From Geoglobus sp. (GTDB taxonomy: Archaea > Halobacteriota > Archaeoglobi > Archaeoglobales > Archaeoglobaceae): a stretch of DNA of 7,374 bases. Below, piece after piece: positions 1-6,404 of this stretch; position 1 is the first letter of the stretch; the number at the start of each line of letters is the position of its first letter. The notes under the pieces are model-generated. The model did no database searches. It was not told the DNA's origin and worked only from the letters and a program-made list of their open reading frames with translations. Location of the stretch: assembly GCA_027019885.1 (NCBI GenBank), contig JALUWC010000484.1, positions 1-7,374 of the forward strand. Reading direction: 5' to 3'. Both the position numbers and the translations under genes were made by a program.

Positions 1-471
1 TCCGCACTGGTGATCATGGATTCTGGATTTGAGCAGCAATCTGACAAGGAAGTTGTAAACCTTTGAGGGAAAATCTCTTGTGAATGGACGGGATGTTTTG
101 CTTCCCTTAAGAAGCCTGGATCCGATCGCAATATCGTACCCGTCTCTTATCGCATCCACAAGTTCCATCAGATGTGAGAGGTCTGTTGAGAGGTCTGCAT
201 CCATGTATACAACAATATTTCCCTTTGCCTTTTTTATTCCATTCAGAACTGCTTTTCCCTTTCCAAGCCTCTCATCGCTGTGGAGGTGAATGACGAAAGA
301 ATATCTTTCAGAAAGATTCCGAGCTATTCTATCAGTCCCGTCAGTTGAGCCGTCCTCAGATATTATTATCTCAAACTCCTCAAGATTGCTCTCCAGAAAG
401 CCAATAAGAGCTTCGATGTTTCTCTCAAGCCTCCCTGCCTCATTGTATGCTGGTATCACAACTGAAATCAT
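1..471 (-). CDS. Family 2 glycosyltransferase, dolichyl-phosphate glucosyltransferase (ALG5/DPM1)-like, partial
   Basis: This is the first 157 codons of a GT-A fold family 2 glycosyltransferase; the C-terminus lies beyond base 1. Such enzymes move a sugar from a nucleotide sugar to a polyprenyl or dolichyl phosphate at the membrane, feeding glycan or N-glycan assembly. Seen in the translation: the N-terminal strand ISVVIPAYNE (residues 2-11), SEDGSTDGT (38-46) with its nucleotide-binding Asp, the metal-binding DAD (91-93) in YMDADLSTDL, IGSRLLKGS (116-124), and an Arg-rich stretch ending in HDHQCG (152-157). The DADLST and HQCG features resemble ALG5-type dolichyl-phosphate glucosyltransferases more than generic GT2 enzymes. 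The ATG at 471 lies 5 bases after the stop of the preceding ligase gene. A GGTGAT ribosome site (483-488) sits about 11 bases upstream, inside that gene. It is the last visible gene of the leuA-led cluster. Donor and acceptor cannot be read from the sequence. Confidence 0.9.
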   Translation of the reverse strand, partial: MISVVIPAYNEAGRLERNIEALIGFLESNLEEFEIIISEDGSTDGTDRIARNLSERYSFVIHLHSDERLGKGKAVLNGIKKAKGNIVVYMDADLSTDLSHLMELVDAIRDGYDIAIGSRLLKGSKTSRPFTRDFPSKVYNFLVRLLLKSRIHDHQCG

Positions 472-476
472 TGAAA

Positions 477-1400
477 TCAGATATCACCGATTGTTTTTAA
501 AACTATGGAGTGGCCCCTGTAGGACACGTAACCCTCTCCCGATGACTTGAGAAGCATCACTCTCCTTTTTTGTGAGACTTTAAGCTCTTTTCCGCTGGAG
601 ATCTGAGAGTACATGTCAGCATAGCTCAGGCCGTAAACAAATCCAAAGGCGATGAAGGGTGTTGTGAGCCTTGCGTTAATCTCAATCACATAGGGCACAT
701 CAGCCTCGATCATGTCAACTCCAACATATCCACTGAGACCCTTTATTGCCGAAACAGCATTTATGGCTTCATCAATGGTTTCCTTTTCAGCCTTTTCAGG
801 AACAACAGCCCCTCTGTACTCAAAATTATCGAGAATCTGTCTGTTTACGCTCAGAACATGAATGTCAGCTCCAGCAAAAAGACTCACGCTGAGATTTTTC
901 CCATCTATGTACTCCTGGGCTATGTAGCCCTCTTTAACCTCACCACCAACTGATATGCCCTCTCCACCACATGAGATTCTTGGTTTGACAACATATTTCC
1001 CATCAAGTTCAGTGGTGGATGTTTCTGGCATGTTAACTTTATTTCTGAGCTTTCTGTAAAGCCTCCACTTGTCTGAGGTCATTTCAATTGCTCTGCTTGA
1101 AGATCCGAGATTTTCAACACCGCGTTTTTCGATTTTCCTTGTGAGATCAAACAGGGTCATGTCATTTTCAGGAGCAGTTATTATGGCCTTGTCAGCCTTC
1201 TCAAGGCATTCATCAAAACCGGAGTTCCTGAAAGGAAAAATACCGGAAAATTCATCTCTGACAAATGAAACAAGGTCAAAATACTTTCCAAACTCCATCA
1301 TGCCTTTGAACATTGCCATTCCTTCCACTGCTATGCTGTCAGGAAGCCTTTCCATGCAGACTCCATGTTCATAAATGAAAAGAGTCTCACTCCCCCCCAT
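477..1400 (-). CDS. mfnD: ATP-grasp ligase, probable tyramine--L-glutamate ligase (MfnD-like)
   Basis: This is a 307-residue ATP-grasp protein. MfnD joins glutamate to tyramine in the cytoplasm during synthesis of methanofuran, the C1 carrier of methanogens and Archaeoglobales. Seen: the N-terminal LFIYEHG (7-13), TAPEND (75-80), ENLGSSSRAI (96-105), SDKWRLY (109-115), the ATP-binding strand YVVKP (136-140) and Gly-rich loop CGGEGIS (144-150), QEYIDG (162-167), LSVNRQ (183-188), GYVGVDMIEAD (224-234), and the metal-binding IEINARLTT (239-247). From memory, the order and spacing of these blocks match methanogen MfnD better than other ATP-grasp ligases, but the substrate is inference. A different amide ligase of the same superfamily remains possible. 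I chose the ATG at 1400 because the translation becomes family-like there; in-frame ATGs also occur at 1430 and 1424. With this start the gene overlaps the NYN gene by 14 bases across a run of seven G. Confidence 0.72.
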   Translation of the reverse strand: MGGSETLFIYEHGVCMERLPDSIAVEGMAMFKGMMEFGKYFDLVSFVRDEFSGIFPFRNSGFDECLEKADKAIITAPENDMTLFDLTRKIEKRGVENLGSSSRAIEMTSDKWRLYRKLRNKVNMPETSTTELDGKYVVKPRISCGGEGISVGGEVKEGYIAQEYIDGKNLSVSLFAGADIHVLSVNRQILDNFEYRGAVVPEKAEKETIDEAINAVSAIKGLSGYVGVDMIEADVPYVIEINARLTTPFIAFGFVYGLSYADMYSQISSGKELKVSQKRRVMLLKSSGEGYVSYRGHSIVLKTIGDI

Positions 1401-1914
1401 GCTCCTCTTCTTCAGAGTACTCATCCTCATTCAAGATTATTGCCACATCAGCAGAGTTTTTCAAAGCCGTTGAAAATCCAGGCTCTGCACCGATGATTAT
1501 TGTTTCTTTACCCATCTCCATTGCCTTCTTAAGAACAGCCTTGAAGTCAGCGTCTCTTGTAACAAGGGCAAGAGCATCTATGTTCTCATTGTATATTATT
1601 TCCATCGCCTCCACTGCCATTCTGACATCAACATCTCCCGATGTTATGACGGGCTCAAAGCCCTGATTTTCAACAGCCTCAACAAGCTTGTCTCCAGCGT
1701 ACTGATTCAGAAACACCTTGGCAATTTTTATATCGCCGTAATCATTGAGAATTTCTCTTATCTCCTTCAGGTTAAGGTTGAACTCTTTCCTTAGCATGTT
1801 CGGACCGTCAACAAGAACTCCTATACTCTTTTTATCTTCTTTCTTTCTGGATGAAAGCACCTTCCTGAATTTCTGTATTTTGGGGACATTTATCGATGGT
1901 TTTATGGGCATCAT
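1387..1914 (-). CDS. Archaeal NYN-domain protein (TIGR00288-like, PIN/LabA superfamily)
   Basis: A protein of about 175 residues with a NYN domain, the PIN-like fold found in putative RNases. Seen: a basic N-terminal tail (residues 1-30), then IGVLVDGPNML (31-41) with the first acidic residue Asp36, TSGDVDVRMAVEAM (91-104) with Asp94 and Asp96, and LVTRDADFKAVL (118-129) with Asp121 and Asp123, followed by ETIIIG and a very acidic tail (NEDEYSEEEE). Three clusters of conserved Asp in this order are the metal site of NYN/PIN nucleases, so divalent-metal RNase activity is plausible but unproven. The frame opens with TTG and GTG codons at 1923-1915. The ATGs at 1914 and 1911 are the likely starts, and GGTGG at 1921-1917 suits 1911 slightly better. 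It begins 14 to 17 bases after tatD and overlaps the ligase gene, so translational coupling is likely. Confidence 0.85.
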   Translation of the reverse strand: MMPIKPSINVPKIQKFRKVLSSRKKEDKKSIGVLVDGPNMLRKEFNLNLKEIREILNDYGDIKIAKVFLNQYAGDKLVEAVENQGFEPVITSGDVDVRMAVEAMEIIYNENIDALALVTRDADFKAVLKKAMEMGKETIIIGAEPGFSTALKNSADVAIILNEDEYSEEEEHGGE

Positions 1915-1928
1915 CACCACCAAAGATG

Positions 1929-2678
1929 TTAAGGATGTATATCGAAAACTTCACTTCCATTTTTTATAAGTTTGTTGGAAACATCATCATTATTGACATC
2001 CATAATCTGTGAAATTTTCTGGTATGCAAACTTTACATTGGACGGTTCATTTCTGCCTTTCAGTGGAGAAAGAAAAGGGCTGTCGGTTTCAAGAAGCAGA
2101 TAATCAAGATCAACGTGTCTTACAAGCTTTTCCACATTATCAGCGAAACACACCAGTGTCGAAAGAGAAATGTAAAATCCAGCATCCTGAATCTGTCTCA
2201 CAAGGCTCTCACTGCCTGTGTAACAGTGAAAAACAGCAGTGATGTCTCTGCTCTTAATTATGTTGAAGACTCTCTCCTCAGCCTTTCTGGCATGGATAAC
2301 GAGTGGTTTCTCAATTTCTTCGGCAACTCTCACAAATTCCAGAAAGATTTCCTTCTGCTTCTCATAGCTGGCTTTGGCCTTTTTCAGGTCGATCCCAACC
2401 TCTCCAACAGCCACAATACTGTCGGAGAACTCAAGTATCTGGTTCAGAGCATATCTGTAATCGGATTTTCCAATTCTGTTTGGCGAGAATCCCATGGTTG
2501 AGTAAACGTACCCCTCATACATCTGCGATATTCTCAGAGACCTCTCGTTTGATGCGTAATCGAAACCAGAATCTATAACGAATTCCAGCCCTGCAATTTT
2601 CGCTCTATTAATGACCTCATCCCTGTCTCCGTTAAAGCTGTCAAAATTGATGTGACAGTGTATGTCTGCAATCTCCAT
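1929..2678 (-). CDS. TatD-family metal-dependent hydrolase
   Basis: A 249-residue TIM-barrel amidohydrolase of the TatD family, full length for the group. Family members are divalent-metal-dependent hydrolases, several shown to be DNases. All metal ligands are visible: the N-terminal HxH (His7 and His9 in DIHCH), Glu93 in GEVGID, His129 in VIHAR, His151 in FHCYTG and Asp199 in ETDSP. The usual GIHP block after the second strand is replaced by MGFSPN (62-67), as is common in archaeal relatives; I read this as lineage variation, not loss of function. The ATG at 2678 follows the leuA stop by only 2 bases, with a GGTGAG ribosome site (2691-2696) in the end of leuA. That supports co-transcription with leuA. 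A specific substrate cannot be assigned, so no gene symbol is given. Confidence 0.93.
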   Translation of the reverse strand: MEIADIHCHINFDSFNGDRDEVINRAKIAGLEFVIDSGFDYASNERSLRISQMYEGYVYSTMGFSPNRIGKSDYRYALNQILEFSDSIVAVGEVGIDLKKAKASYEKQKEIFLEFVRVAEEIEKPLVIHARKAEERVFNIIKSRDITAVFHCYTGSESLVRQIQDAGFYISLSTLVCFADNVEKLVRHVDLDYLLLETDSPFLSPLKGRNEPSNVKFAYQKISQIMDVNNDDVSNKLIKNGSEVFDIHP

Positions 2679-2680
2679 GT

Positions 2681-4174
2681 TTATCTTGCCCTCACCTTCA
2701 TAAGGTAATTCACTGCATTTATCACGGCATCAACACTCGCCATAACAATATCCGGACCGGCTCCTCTCGCTGTAAAGCTTCTGCCCTCCTCATCTTCAAC
2801 AGTAACGTAAACCTCTGCCAGAGCATCGCTTCCACCTGTAATTGCATCCATCTTGAACTCTGTGATCCTTATTGTTTTACCCACAAGCTGTGCAACAGCC
2901 TTCAGTGCAGCATCAACCGGCCCAACACCAATTGCAGATGTGACTCTTTTCTCTCCGCTCACCTCAGCATTTATAATGGCCGTGGGGGTTATCCTGTTAC
3001 CCGTGAGAATTGTTGCCTCGTCAATGATTATGGCTCTCTCCTCCTTCCTTATCTCTCCCATCATAACCTCTGCAAGCGTTATCACATCAAGATCTGTCAC
3101 TTTCTTACCTCTATCGCCGAGATCTTTAACCTTCTCAACTATTTTCGAAAGTATGTCCTCGCTGACGAAATAGCCAGCATCTTCAAGCAGTTTCTTTATC
3201 TGATGCCTTCCAGCATGCTTTCCGACAACTATTCTTCTTCTGTGCCCTACCATCTCAGGTGTTATCACACCCGGCTCGAAGGTTGATGCTTCGCTCAGAA
3301 CACCATGGGCGTGAATTCCACTTTCGTGACTGAATGCATTATCCCCAACTATCGGTGTGTTGGGTGGGAGCTTGATTCCTGAAAGCCTTTCAACAAGTCT
3401 TGCTGTCTCAACAAGGTATTCTGTTTTGATGTTTGTTTTCAGCCCTTCAACCGCAGAAATAAGCATAACAACTTCTGCCAGACTTGCATTTCCTGCTCTC
3501 TCGCCAATTCCATTGACTGTAACCTGAACTTCATCTGCTCCAGCCTTCACTGCTGCATAGGTGTTTGCAACAGCCAGTCCAAAATCGTTGTGGCAGTGCA
3601 CATCAATTGGAACCCTGAGATGTTCCCTGAGCTTTGATATGAGATCATACATCTGGAATGGAGTTGCAACTCCAACAGTATCGGGAACATTGATTATGTC
3701 AACTCCAGCTTCCTCAACCGCCTTGTATATTGTTTTCAGGTAACCTATTTCAGTTCTTGTTGCATCCATCGCAGAAAACATGCATTCCATGCCATGGGAT
3801 TTTATGTACTCCACCTCTCTCACAGAATCCTCCACAATTTTTTCCCTGCTTTTTTTGACGGTATGCTCAATCTGGATTTTGGAGGTTGAGATAAAGACGT
3901 GAACCATATCAACATCTGCCTGAATTGCTGTGTCAATATCTCCTCTCACAACTCTCGCCAGACCACATACAGTTGCATTCAATCCGAGATTTGATATTTC
4001 CCTAACCGCTTCAAACTCTCCATGAGTTGCAGCTGGAAAACCAGCCTCTATAACATCCACTCCAAGCTTGTCGAGCTGTCTTGCAATCTGAATTTTGTAG
4101 TTAAGAGGAAACGATATGCCTGGAGTTTGCTCTCCATCTCTGAGAGTTGTGTCAAAGATTCTCACATTTCGCAT
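2681..4174 (-). CDS. leuA: 2-isopropylmalate synthase (LeuA family)
   Basis: This 497-residue enzyme condenses acetyl-CoA with 2-ketoisovalerate as the first committed step of leucine synthesis in the cytoplasm. Seen: FDTTLRDGEQTPG (7-19) with catalytic Arg12 and metal-binding Asp13, the metal site HCHNDFG (193-199), NGIGERAGN (221-229), DNAFSHESGIHAHG (278-291), and VVGKHAGRHQI (316-326). A C-terminal LeuA regulatory domain of about 120 residues contains GVGPVDAALKA (416-426) and AITGGSDALAEV (444-455). That domain implies feedback inhibition. Close paralogues are citramalate synthase (CimA) and homocitrate synthase. The segment DMVHVFISTSKIQIEHTVKK (89-108) looks to me like the LeuA branch, not CimA, but paralogue assignment is the uncertain part. 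The ATG at 4174 has a GGTGG site (4179-4183) four bases upstream. It is the first gene of the minus-strand cluster. Confidence 0.88.
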   Translation of the reverse strand: MRNVRIFDTTLRDGEQTPGISFPLNYKIQIARQLDKLGVDVIEAGFPAATHGEFEAVREISNLGLNATVCGLARVVRGDIDTAIQADVDMVHVFISTSKIQIEHTVKKSREKIVEDSVREVEYIKSHGMECMFSAMDATRTEIGYLKTIYKAVEEAGVDIINVPDTVGVATPFQMYDLISKLREHLRVPIDVHCHNDFGLAVANTYAAVKAGADEVQVTVNGIGERAGNASLAEVVMLISAVEGLKTNIKTEYLVETARLVERLSGIKLPPNTPIVGDNAFSHESGIHAHGVLSEASTFEPGVITPEMVGHRRRIVVGKHAGRHQIKKLLEDAGYFVSEDILSKIVEKVKDLGDRGKKVTDLDVITLAEVMMGEIRKEERAIIIDEATILTGNRITPTAIINAEVSGEKRVTSAIGVGPVDAALKAVAQLVGKTIRITEFKMDAITGGSDALAEVYVTVEDEEGRSFTARGAGPDIVMASVDAVINAVNYLMKVRAR

Positions 4175-4196
4175 GCTTCCACCTTCTCAACTTTCT

Positions 4197-4221
4197 AAAT
4201 AAAAATTTATGGTTTATGAAA
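4197..4221 (-). promoter_or_regulatory. leuA: Candidate promoter of leuA
   Basis: The minus strand here is very A/T-rich and offers overlapping TATA-like stretches: CATAAAC (about 4213-4219), CATAAATT (about 4203-4211) and TTTTTATT (4197-4204). A TATA box about 25 bases upstream of the start of transcription would place the 5' end between roughly 4175 and 4195, giving a short leader that still carries the GGTGG ribosome site. Which stretch is used cannot be decided from sequence alone. Confidence 0.4.
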
Positions 4222-4299
4222 CTGAATGAAAATCAGTAAGACATCTAAAGAAAAATCATTTCATGTGGAAGAACTCTGTTTTTATCCACCAACGAGGAA

Positions 4300-4686
4300 A
4301 TGATCAGAACCCCAAGAAAGCTGCCATCTGAAGCCCTGGCAAACAAGACAAACAGGCTGGATGAATATCCGGAGTTCATGTGGTATTACATATGGCATCA
4401 TGATGGGAGAAGATGGAGAATGGGTGCAGCGATGATGGGGCCTGACTACTCTCACTGGCACGGAATAGTGGATGCGGTGATGGATAAATACGGCAGAATG
4501 CTGGCATGGTATGATACGCAGAAGAAGATTGCTAATGTTGAGAAGAGCATTCAGATGGAGAAACAGAGCACACCCATGAAGGCTGGAACTGGGGAGCAAA
4601 GTAAAAGAAGCCCAGGGTTTGGAATCTTCGTATCTGCTGCAGCCATTGGAGCGGTTTACGCTATTTACAGAAGGAGATCCAGATAA
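4300..4686 (+). pseudogene. C-terminal remnant of a multiheme cytochrome-like protein with PGF-CTERM tail
   Basis: A 128-codon frame. Seen: a Trp/Tyr/His-rich stretch, EYPEFMWYYIWHHDGRRWRM (22-41), then AAMMGPDYSHWHGIVDA (43-59), a Lys/Glu-rich linker (75-104), and a tail with PGF (105-107), a hydrophobic segment of about 16 residues (GIFVSAAAIGAVYAIY) and RRRSR. The last part is a textbook PGF-CTERM signal, cut by archaeosortase A in euryarchaea. The DYSHWHG block resembles the region after the last heme in large hydroxylamine-oxidoreductase-like multiheme cytochromes; this is from memory and not searched. There is no CxxCH heme site and no signal peptide, and the frame extends upstream only to a stop at 4246, so the N-terminal part is absent. 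A GAGG lies close before the ATG at 4300, so a short protein could still be made. The alternative is an intact small protein of unknown role. It is divergent from leuA. Confidence 0.55.
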
Positions 4687-4705
4687 TCCCGCCATGCAGT
4701 CTTGA

Positions 4706-4721
4706 ATTTTTAATTTTTTAC
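4706..4721 (+). terminator. T-rich transcription stop after the cytochrome remnant
   Basis: Two runs of T (TTTTT, AA, TTTTTT) follow the plus-strand frame by about 20 bases. Archaeal RNA polymerase stops at oligo-T without needing a hairpin. The site lies between converging genes, 34 bases beyond which the minus-strand DUF554 gene ends. Confidence 0.45.
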
Positions 4722-4754
4722 AGATGTTGCTTGAGCCCGAGAACCCAGTGCAGT

Positions 4755-5444
4755 TCAAACAATCAAAAATCCTAACGACAGCAGTTTCATGTAAACAGGG
4801 ATGAAAACGAACGAGGGAAGCATGTTTCCGGGTTTCAGATCTACAACTTCCATGAGGTCCAAGCCTATGGCAACAATCAGCACACCTCCAATGGCAGTTA
4901 TCTCTGAGATCATACCGGCAGTTGCGTATCCCTTAACTGCTGTAGCACCGAAATAAAAGAAGGACTGGTAAACAAGCACGGGAATTGCGGAGAACAGAAC
5001 ACCTATCCCCAAAGTTGAAGAAAGAACCACTGATGCAATCCCATCGAGGACAGATTTGGTGAGCAATACTGTCATGTCTCCAGTCAAAGCCTCCTGAATC
5101 GGACCAATTATTGCCATAGAACCGACACAGAAGAGGAGAGTTCCGCTTATAAATCCTTCTGCAAACTTTGATCCCTCAAATCTCCGCTCAATTTTTTTGC
5201 CAAAGCCTTCAAGCCTGTTTTCAATCCCTAAGACATGCCCGCTAAAGGAACCACTTATAATCGAAAGTGTCATAAGGGCGAAATTTGAAGTCTCAAATGC
5301 CATTCTAAGTCCCACTACAAAAACCACAATCCCCATAACCCTCATCAGGTATTCTCTCAGATCTTCATTGAGTTTTCTTCCTGCAAAGTATCCAAAAAGC
5401 CCCATAAATACAATCGAAAGTGTATTTATCACCGTTCCAAGCAT
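4755..5444 (-). CDS. DUF554 family integral membrane protein (YqgA/YdfK-like)
   Basis: A 229-residue membrane protein of the DUF554 family; its substrate or activity is not established. Seen: a first hydrophobic segment at residues 1-21 with the family start LGTVINTLSIVFMG, followed by AGRKL. Further hydrophobic segments lie near 34-50, 55-73, 97-119, 131-168, 178-197 and 208-229. The family block FCVGSMAIIGPIQEALTGD spans 105-123 and SVLDGIASVVLSSTLGIGV 131-149. The length is normal for the family. The reading frame opens with TTG at 5447, but ATG at 5444 gives the family-typical N-terminus. No ribosome site precedes it. Instead a TATA box sits about 25 bases upstream, inside the end of the DUF72 gene, so a leaderless mRNA is likely. 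The upstream DUF72 gene ends 21 bases away. Confidence 0.93.
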   Translation of the reverse strand: MLGTVINTLSIVFMGLFGYFAGRKLNEDLREYLMRVMGIVVFVVGLRMAFETSNFALMTLSIISGSFSGHVLGIENRLEGFGKKIERRFEGSKFAEGFISGTLLFCVGSMAIIGPIQEALTGDMTVLLTKSVLDGIASVVLSSTLGIGVLFSAIPVLVYQSFFYFGATAVKGYATAGMISEITAIGGVLIVAIGLDLMEVVDLKPGNMLPSFVFIPVYMKLLSLGFLIV

Positions 5445-5464
5445 CAAAAGCAGTGAAAAGAGAT

Positions 5465-5472
5465 ATTATAAA
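5465..5472 (-). promoter_or_regulatory. TATA box for leaderless DUF554 transcript
   Basis: TTTATAAT on the minus strand is centred about 24 bases before the A of the ATG at 5444, which is the spacing expected between an archaeal TATA box and the first transcribed base. There is no purine-rich ribosome site between. The box overlaps the stop codon of the DUF72 gene (TAA at 5466-5468), so the two signals share bases. Confidence 0.5.
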
Positions 5473-6158
5473 AGCTTTAACAATTCTTGAAATCTCTGGG
5501 CATCATCAAACATGTGAACATTATTGAACATAACGTAGCACTCCCTGAATTTTCTCACCTCTTCAGCAAGCCATTCAAGCTCCCCATCGCTGTACTTGTG
5601 TCTGTAATTGAAGCCGTGGAGTCTGAAGTACCTTATCTGACCATAAACGCTTTTCCCAATAAAAGGATCGACAACATGCACCAAATCGAGCTTCTCACAT
5701 ATCTCCCTGATGCTCTCCTCATTCCACCCCCTCGGTTCCCAGCAGAGAATGAAGTCTCTCTCAATTGAGTTGAAAAACTCTTTTATATTTCTCCGATTCT
5801 CATCACTCTCAGCAAAGGACTTCGGTGTTTGAAACACGACTATTTTCGCATTCAGAATTTTGGCAATCTCTCTCGTTTTGTCCCATGCATCAAAAACAGC
5901 TTTTATCGGCCTGAAAAACCCACCATCATTGATATCAAGCTTTGCCTTTCTGTAGGTTGGGGAGGATGGAGGGTGAGTTATAACCTGAAAGGCCTTTACA
6001 GTGAACTCAAACTCCATTCCAGAAATGGTCCTCCATCTCTCAGCAGTTTCAGGTTCAGGAGGTCTGTAAAATGTCTTCTGAACCTCAACAACACTGAAAG
6101 TTCTCACATACTTCTGCATTGCAACCGGAAAACCACAGCACCCAACTTTGATCATCAT
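5466..6158 (-). CDS. DUF72 domain protein (YecE-like)
   Basis: A 230-residue protein of the DUF72 family, which has a TIM-barrel-like fold and no settled biochemical function. Seen: the N-terminal VGCCGFP (5-11), VVEVQKTFYRPP (23-34) with the conserved Glu-to-Phe-Tyr strand, FTVKAFQVITH (52-62), the long insert carrying AKIVVFQTP (104-112), LCWEPRGW (138-145) with Glu141 and Arg143, HVVDPF (161-166), YFRLHGF (177-183), and the C-terminal YVMFNNVHMFDDA (208-220). These match the conserved polar residues of the family in order. ATGs at 6158 and 6155 are adjacent; a clear GGAGGAT ribosome site at 6167-6173, eight bases before 6158, favours the first. An inverted-repeat cluster and a TATA-like sequence lie at 6202-6241. 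It is slightly shorter than many bacterial members (about 240-280 residues). Confidence 0.92.
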   Translation of the reverse strand: MMIKVGCCGFPVAMQKYVRTFSVVEVQKTFYRPPEPETAERWRTISGMEFEFTVKAFQVITHPPSSPTYRKAKLDINDGGFFRPIKAVFDAWDKTREIAKILNAKIVVFQTPKSFAESDENRRNIKEFFNSIERDFILCWEPRGWNEESIREICEKLDLVHVVDPFIGKSVYGQIRYFRLHGFNYRHKYSDGELEWLAEEVRKFRECYVMFNNVHMFDDAQRFQELLKLL

Positions 6159-6201
6159 TTATCATAATCCTCCATCCGATAAAACGATTTTGGACACCAT
6201 G

Positions 6202-6241
6202 GAAATCAGGCTGATTATGATTTCAGCTTACCTGAAATCAG
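6202..6241. repeat. Cluster of GAAATCAG half-sites (possible operator)
   Basis: TGATTTCAG (6218-6226) and CTGAAATCA (6232-6240) form a perfect 9-base inverted repeat with a 5-base spacer. Just before it, AATCAG and CTGATT (6204-6216) form a second perfect inverted repeat with a 1-base spacer, and GAAATCAG occurs twice in the same direction (6202-6209, 6234-6241). A minus-strand TATA-like sequence, TCATAATC, lies within the cluster. This is about 60 bases upstream of the DUF72 start and 55 bases upstream of tRNA-Ser. The arrangement fits an operator for a dimeric regulator; a transcribed hairpin is the alternative. Confidence 0.45.
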
Positions 6242-6260
6242 AGGAGAGGTGCATCAAAAT

Positions 6261-6269
6261 GTTTAAAAA
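6261..6269 (+). promoter_or_regulatory. TATA box of the tRNA-Ser gene
   Basis: GTTTAAAAA on the plus strand, preceded by an A-rich BRE-like stretch (CAAAAT), lies about 30 bases upstream of the mature tRNA 5' end at 6295. That leaves room for a short leader removed by RNase P. It is the best archaeal promoter match in this intergenic region. Confidence 0.6.
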
Positions 6270-6294
6270 TTGTGAGCCACTTAGCGATCTGAAA

Positions 6295-6375
6295 GCCGGG
6301 GTTGCCGAGTGGTAAGGCGGTGGCCTGCTAAGCCACTGGGCTCTGCCCGCGTGGGTTCGAATCCCACCCCCGGCG
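6295..6375 (+). tRNA. tRNA-Ser (anticodon GCT)
   Basis: The sequence folds into a class II tRNA. The acceptor GCCGGGG pairs with CCCCGGC (6368-6374). The D arm is closed by GCC and GGC. The anticodon stem GTGGC/GCCAC encloses loop CTGCTAA, giving anticodon GCT for codons AGC and AGT. The extra arm has a GGGC/GCCC stem, as serine tRNAs do. The T arm GTGGG/CCCAC encloses TTCGAAT. The discriminator is G73. CCA is not encoded, so the CCA-adding enzyme completes the 3' end. No intron is seen. Confidence 0.97.
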
Positions 6376-6401
6376 CTCTCATTTATGAGCGGGAAGTTTT
6401 T
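6374..6401 (+). terminator. Possible hairpin and T-run after tRNA-Ser
   Basis: CGCTC (6374-6378) can pair with GAGCG (6387-6391) and is followed within five bases by TTTTT (6397-6401). The hairpin is short and overlaps the last tRNA bases, so the T-run alone may be the real stop signal. It also lies just past the end of the converging minus-strand gene. Confidence 0.35.
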
Positions 6402-6404
6402 ATG

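Noticed and set aside
1929..2678. TatD protein as degenerate because GIHP is replaced by MGFSPN
   Set aside because: All metal ligands are in place, and I regard the change as archaeal family variation.
4282..4758. Minus-strand frame of 158 codons opposite the cytochrome remnant
   Set aside because: Its translation has no domain and odd composition, while the plus-strand frame shows a PGF-CTERM tail and a cytochrome-like block.
6153..6158. C-box-like ATGATGA of a C/D box guide RNA at the DUF72 start
   Set aside because: It is the double start codon of a well-supported gene, and no matching D, C' and D' boxes with guide spacing follow.
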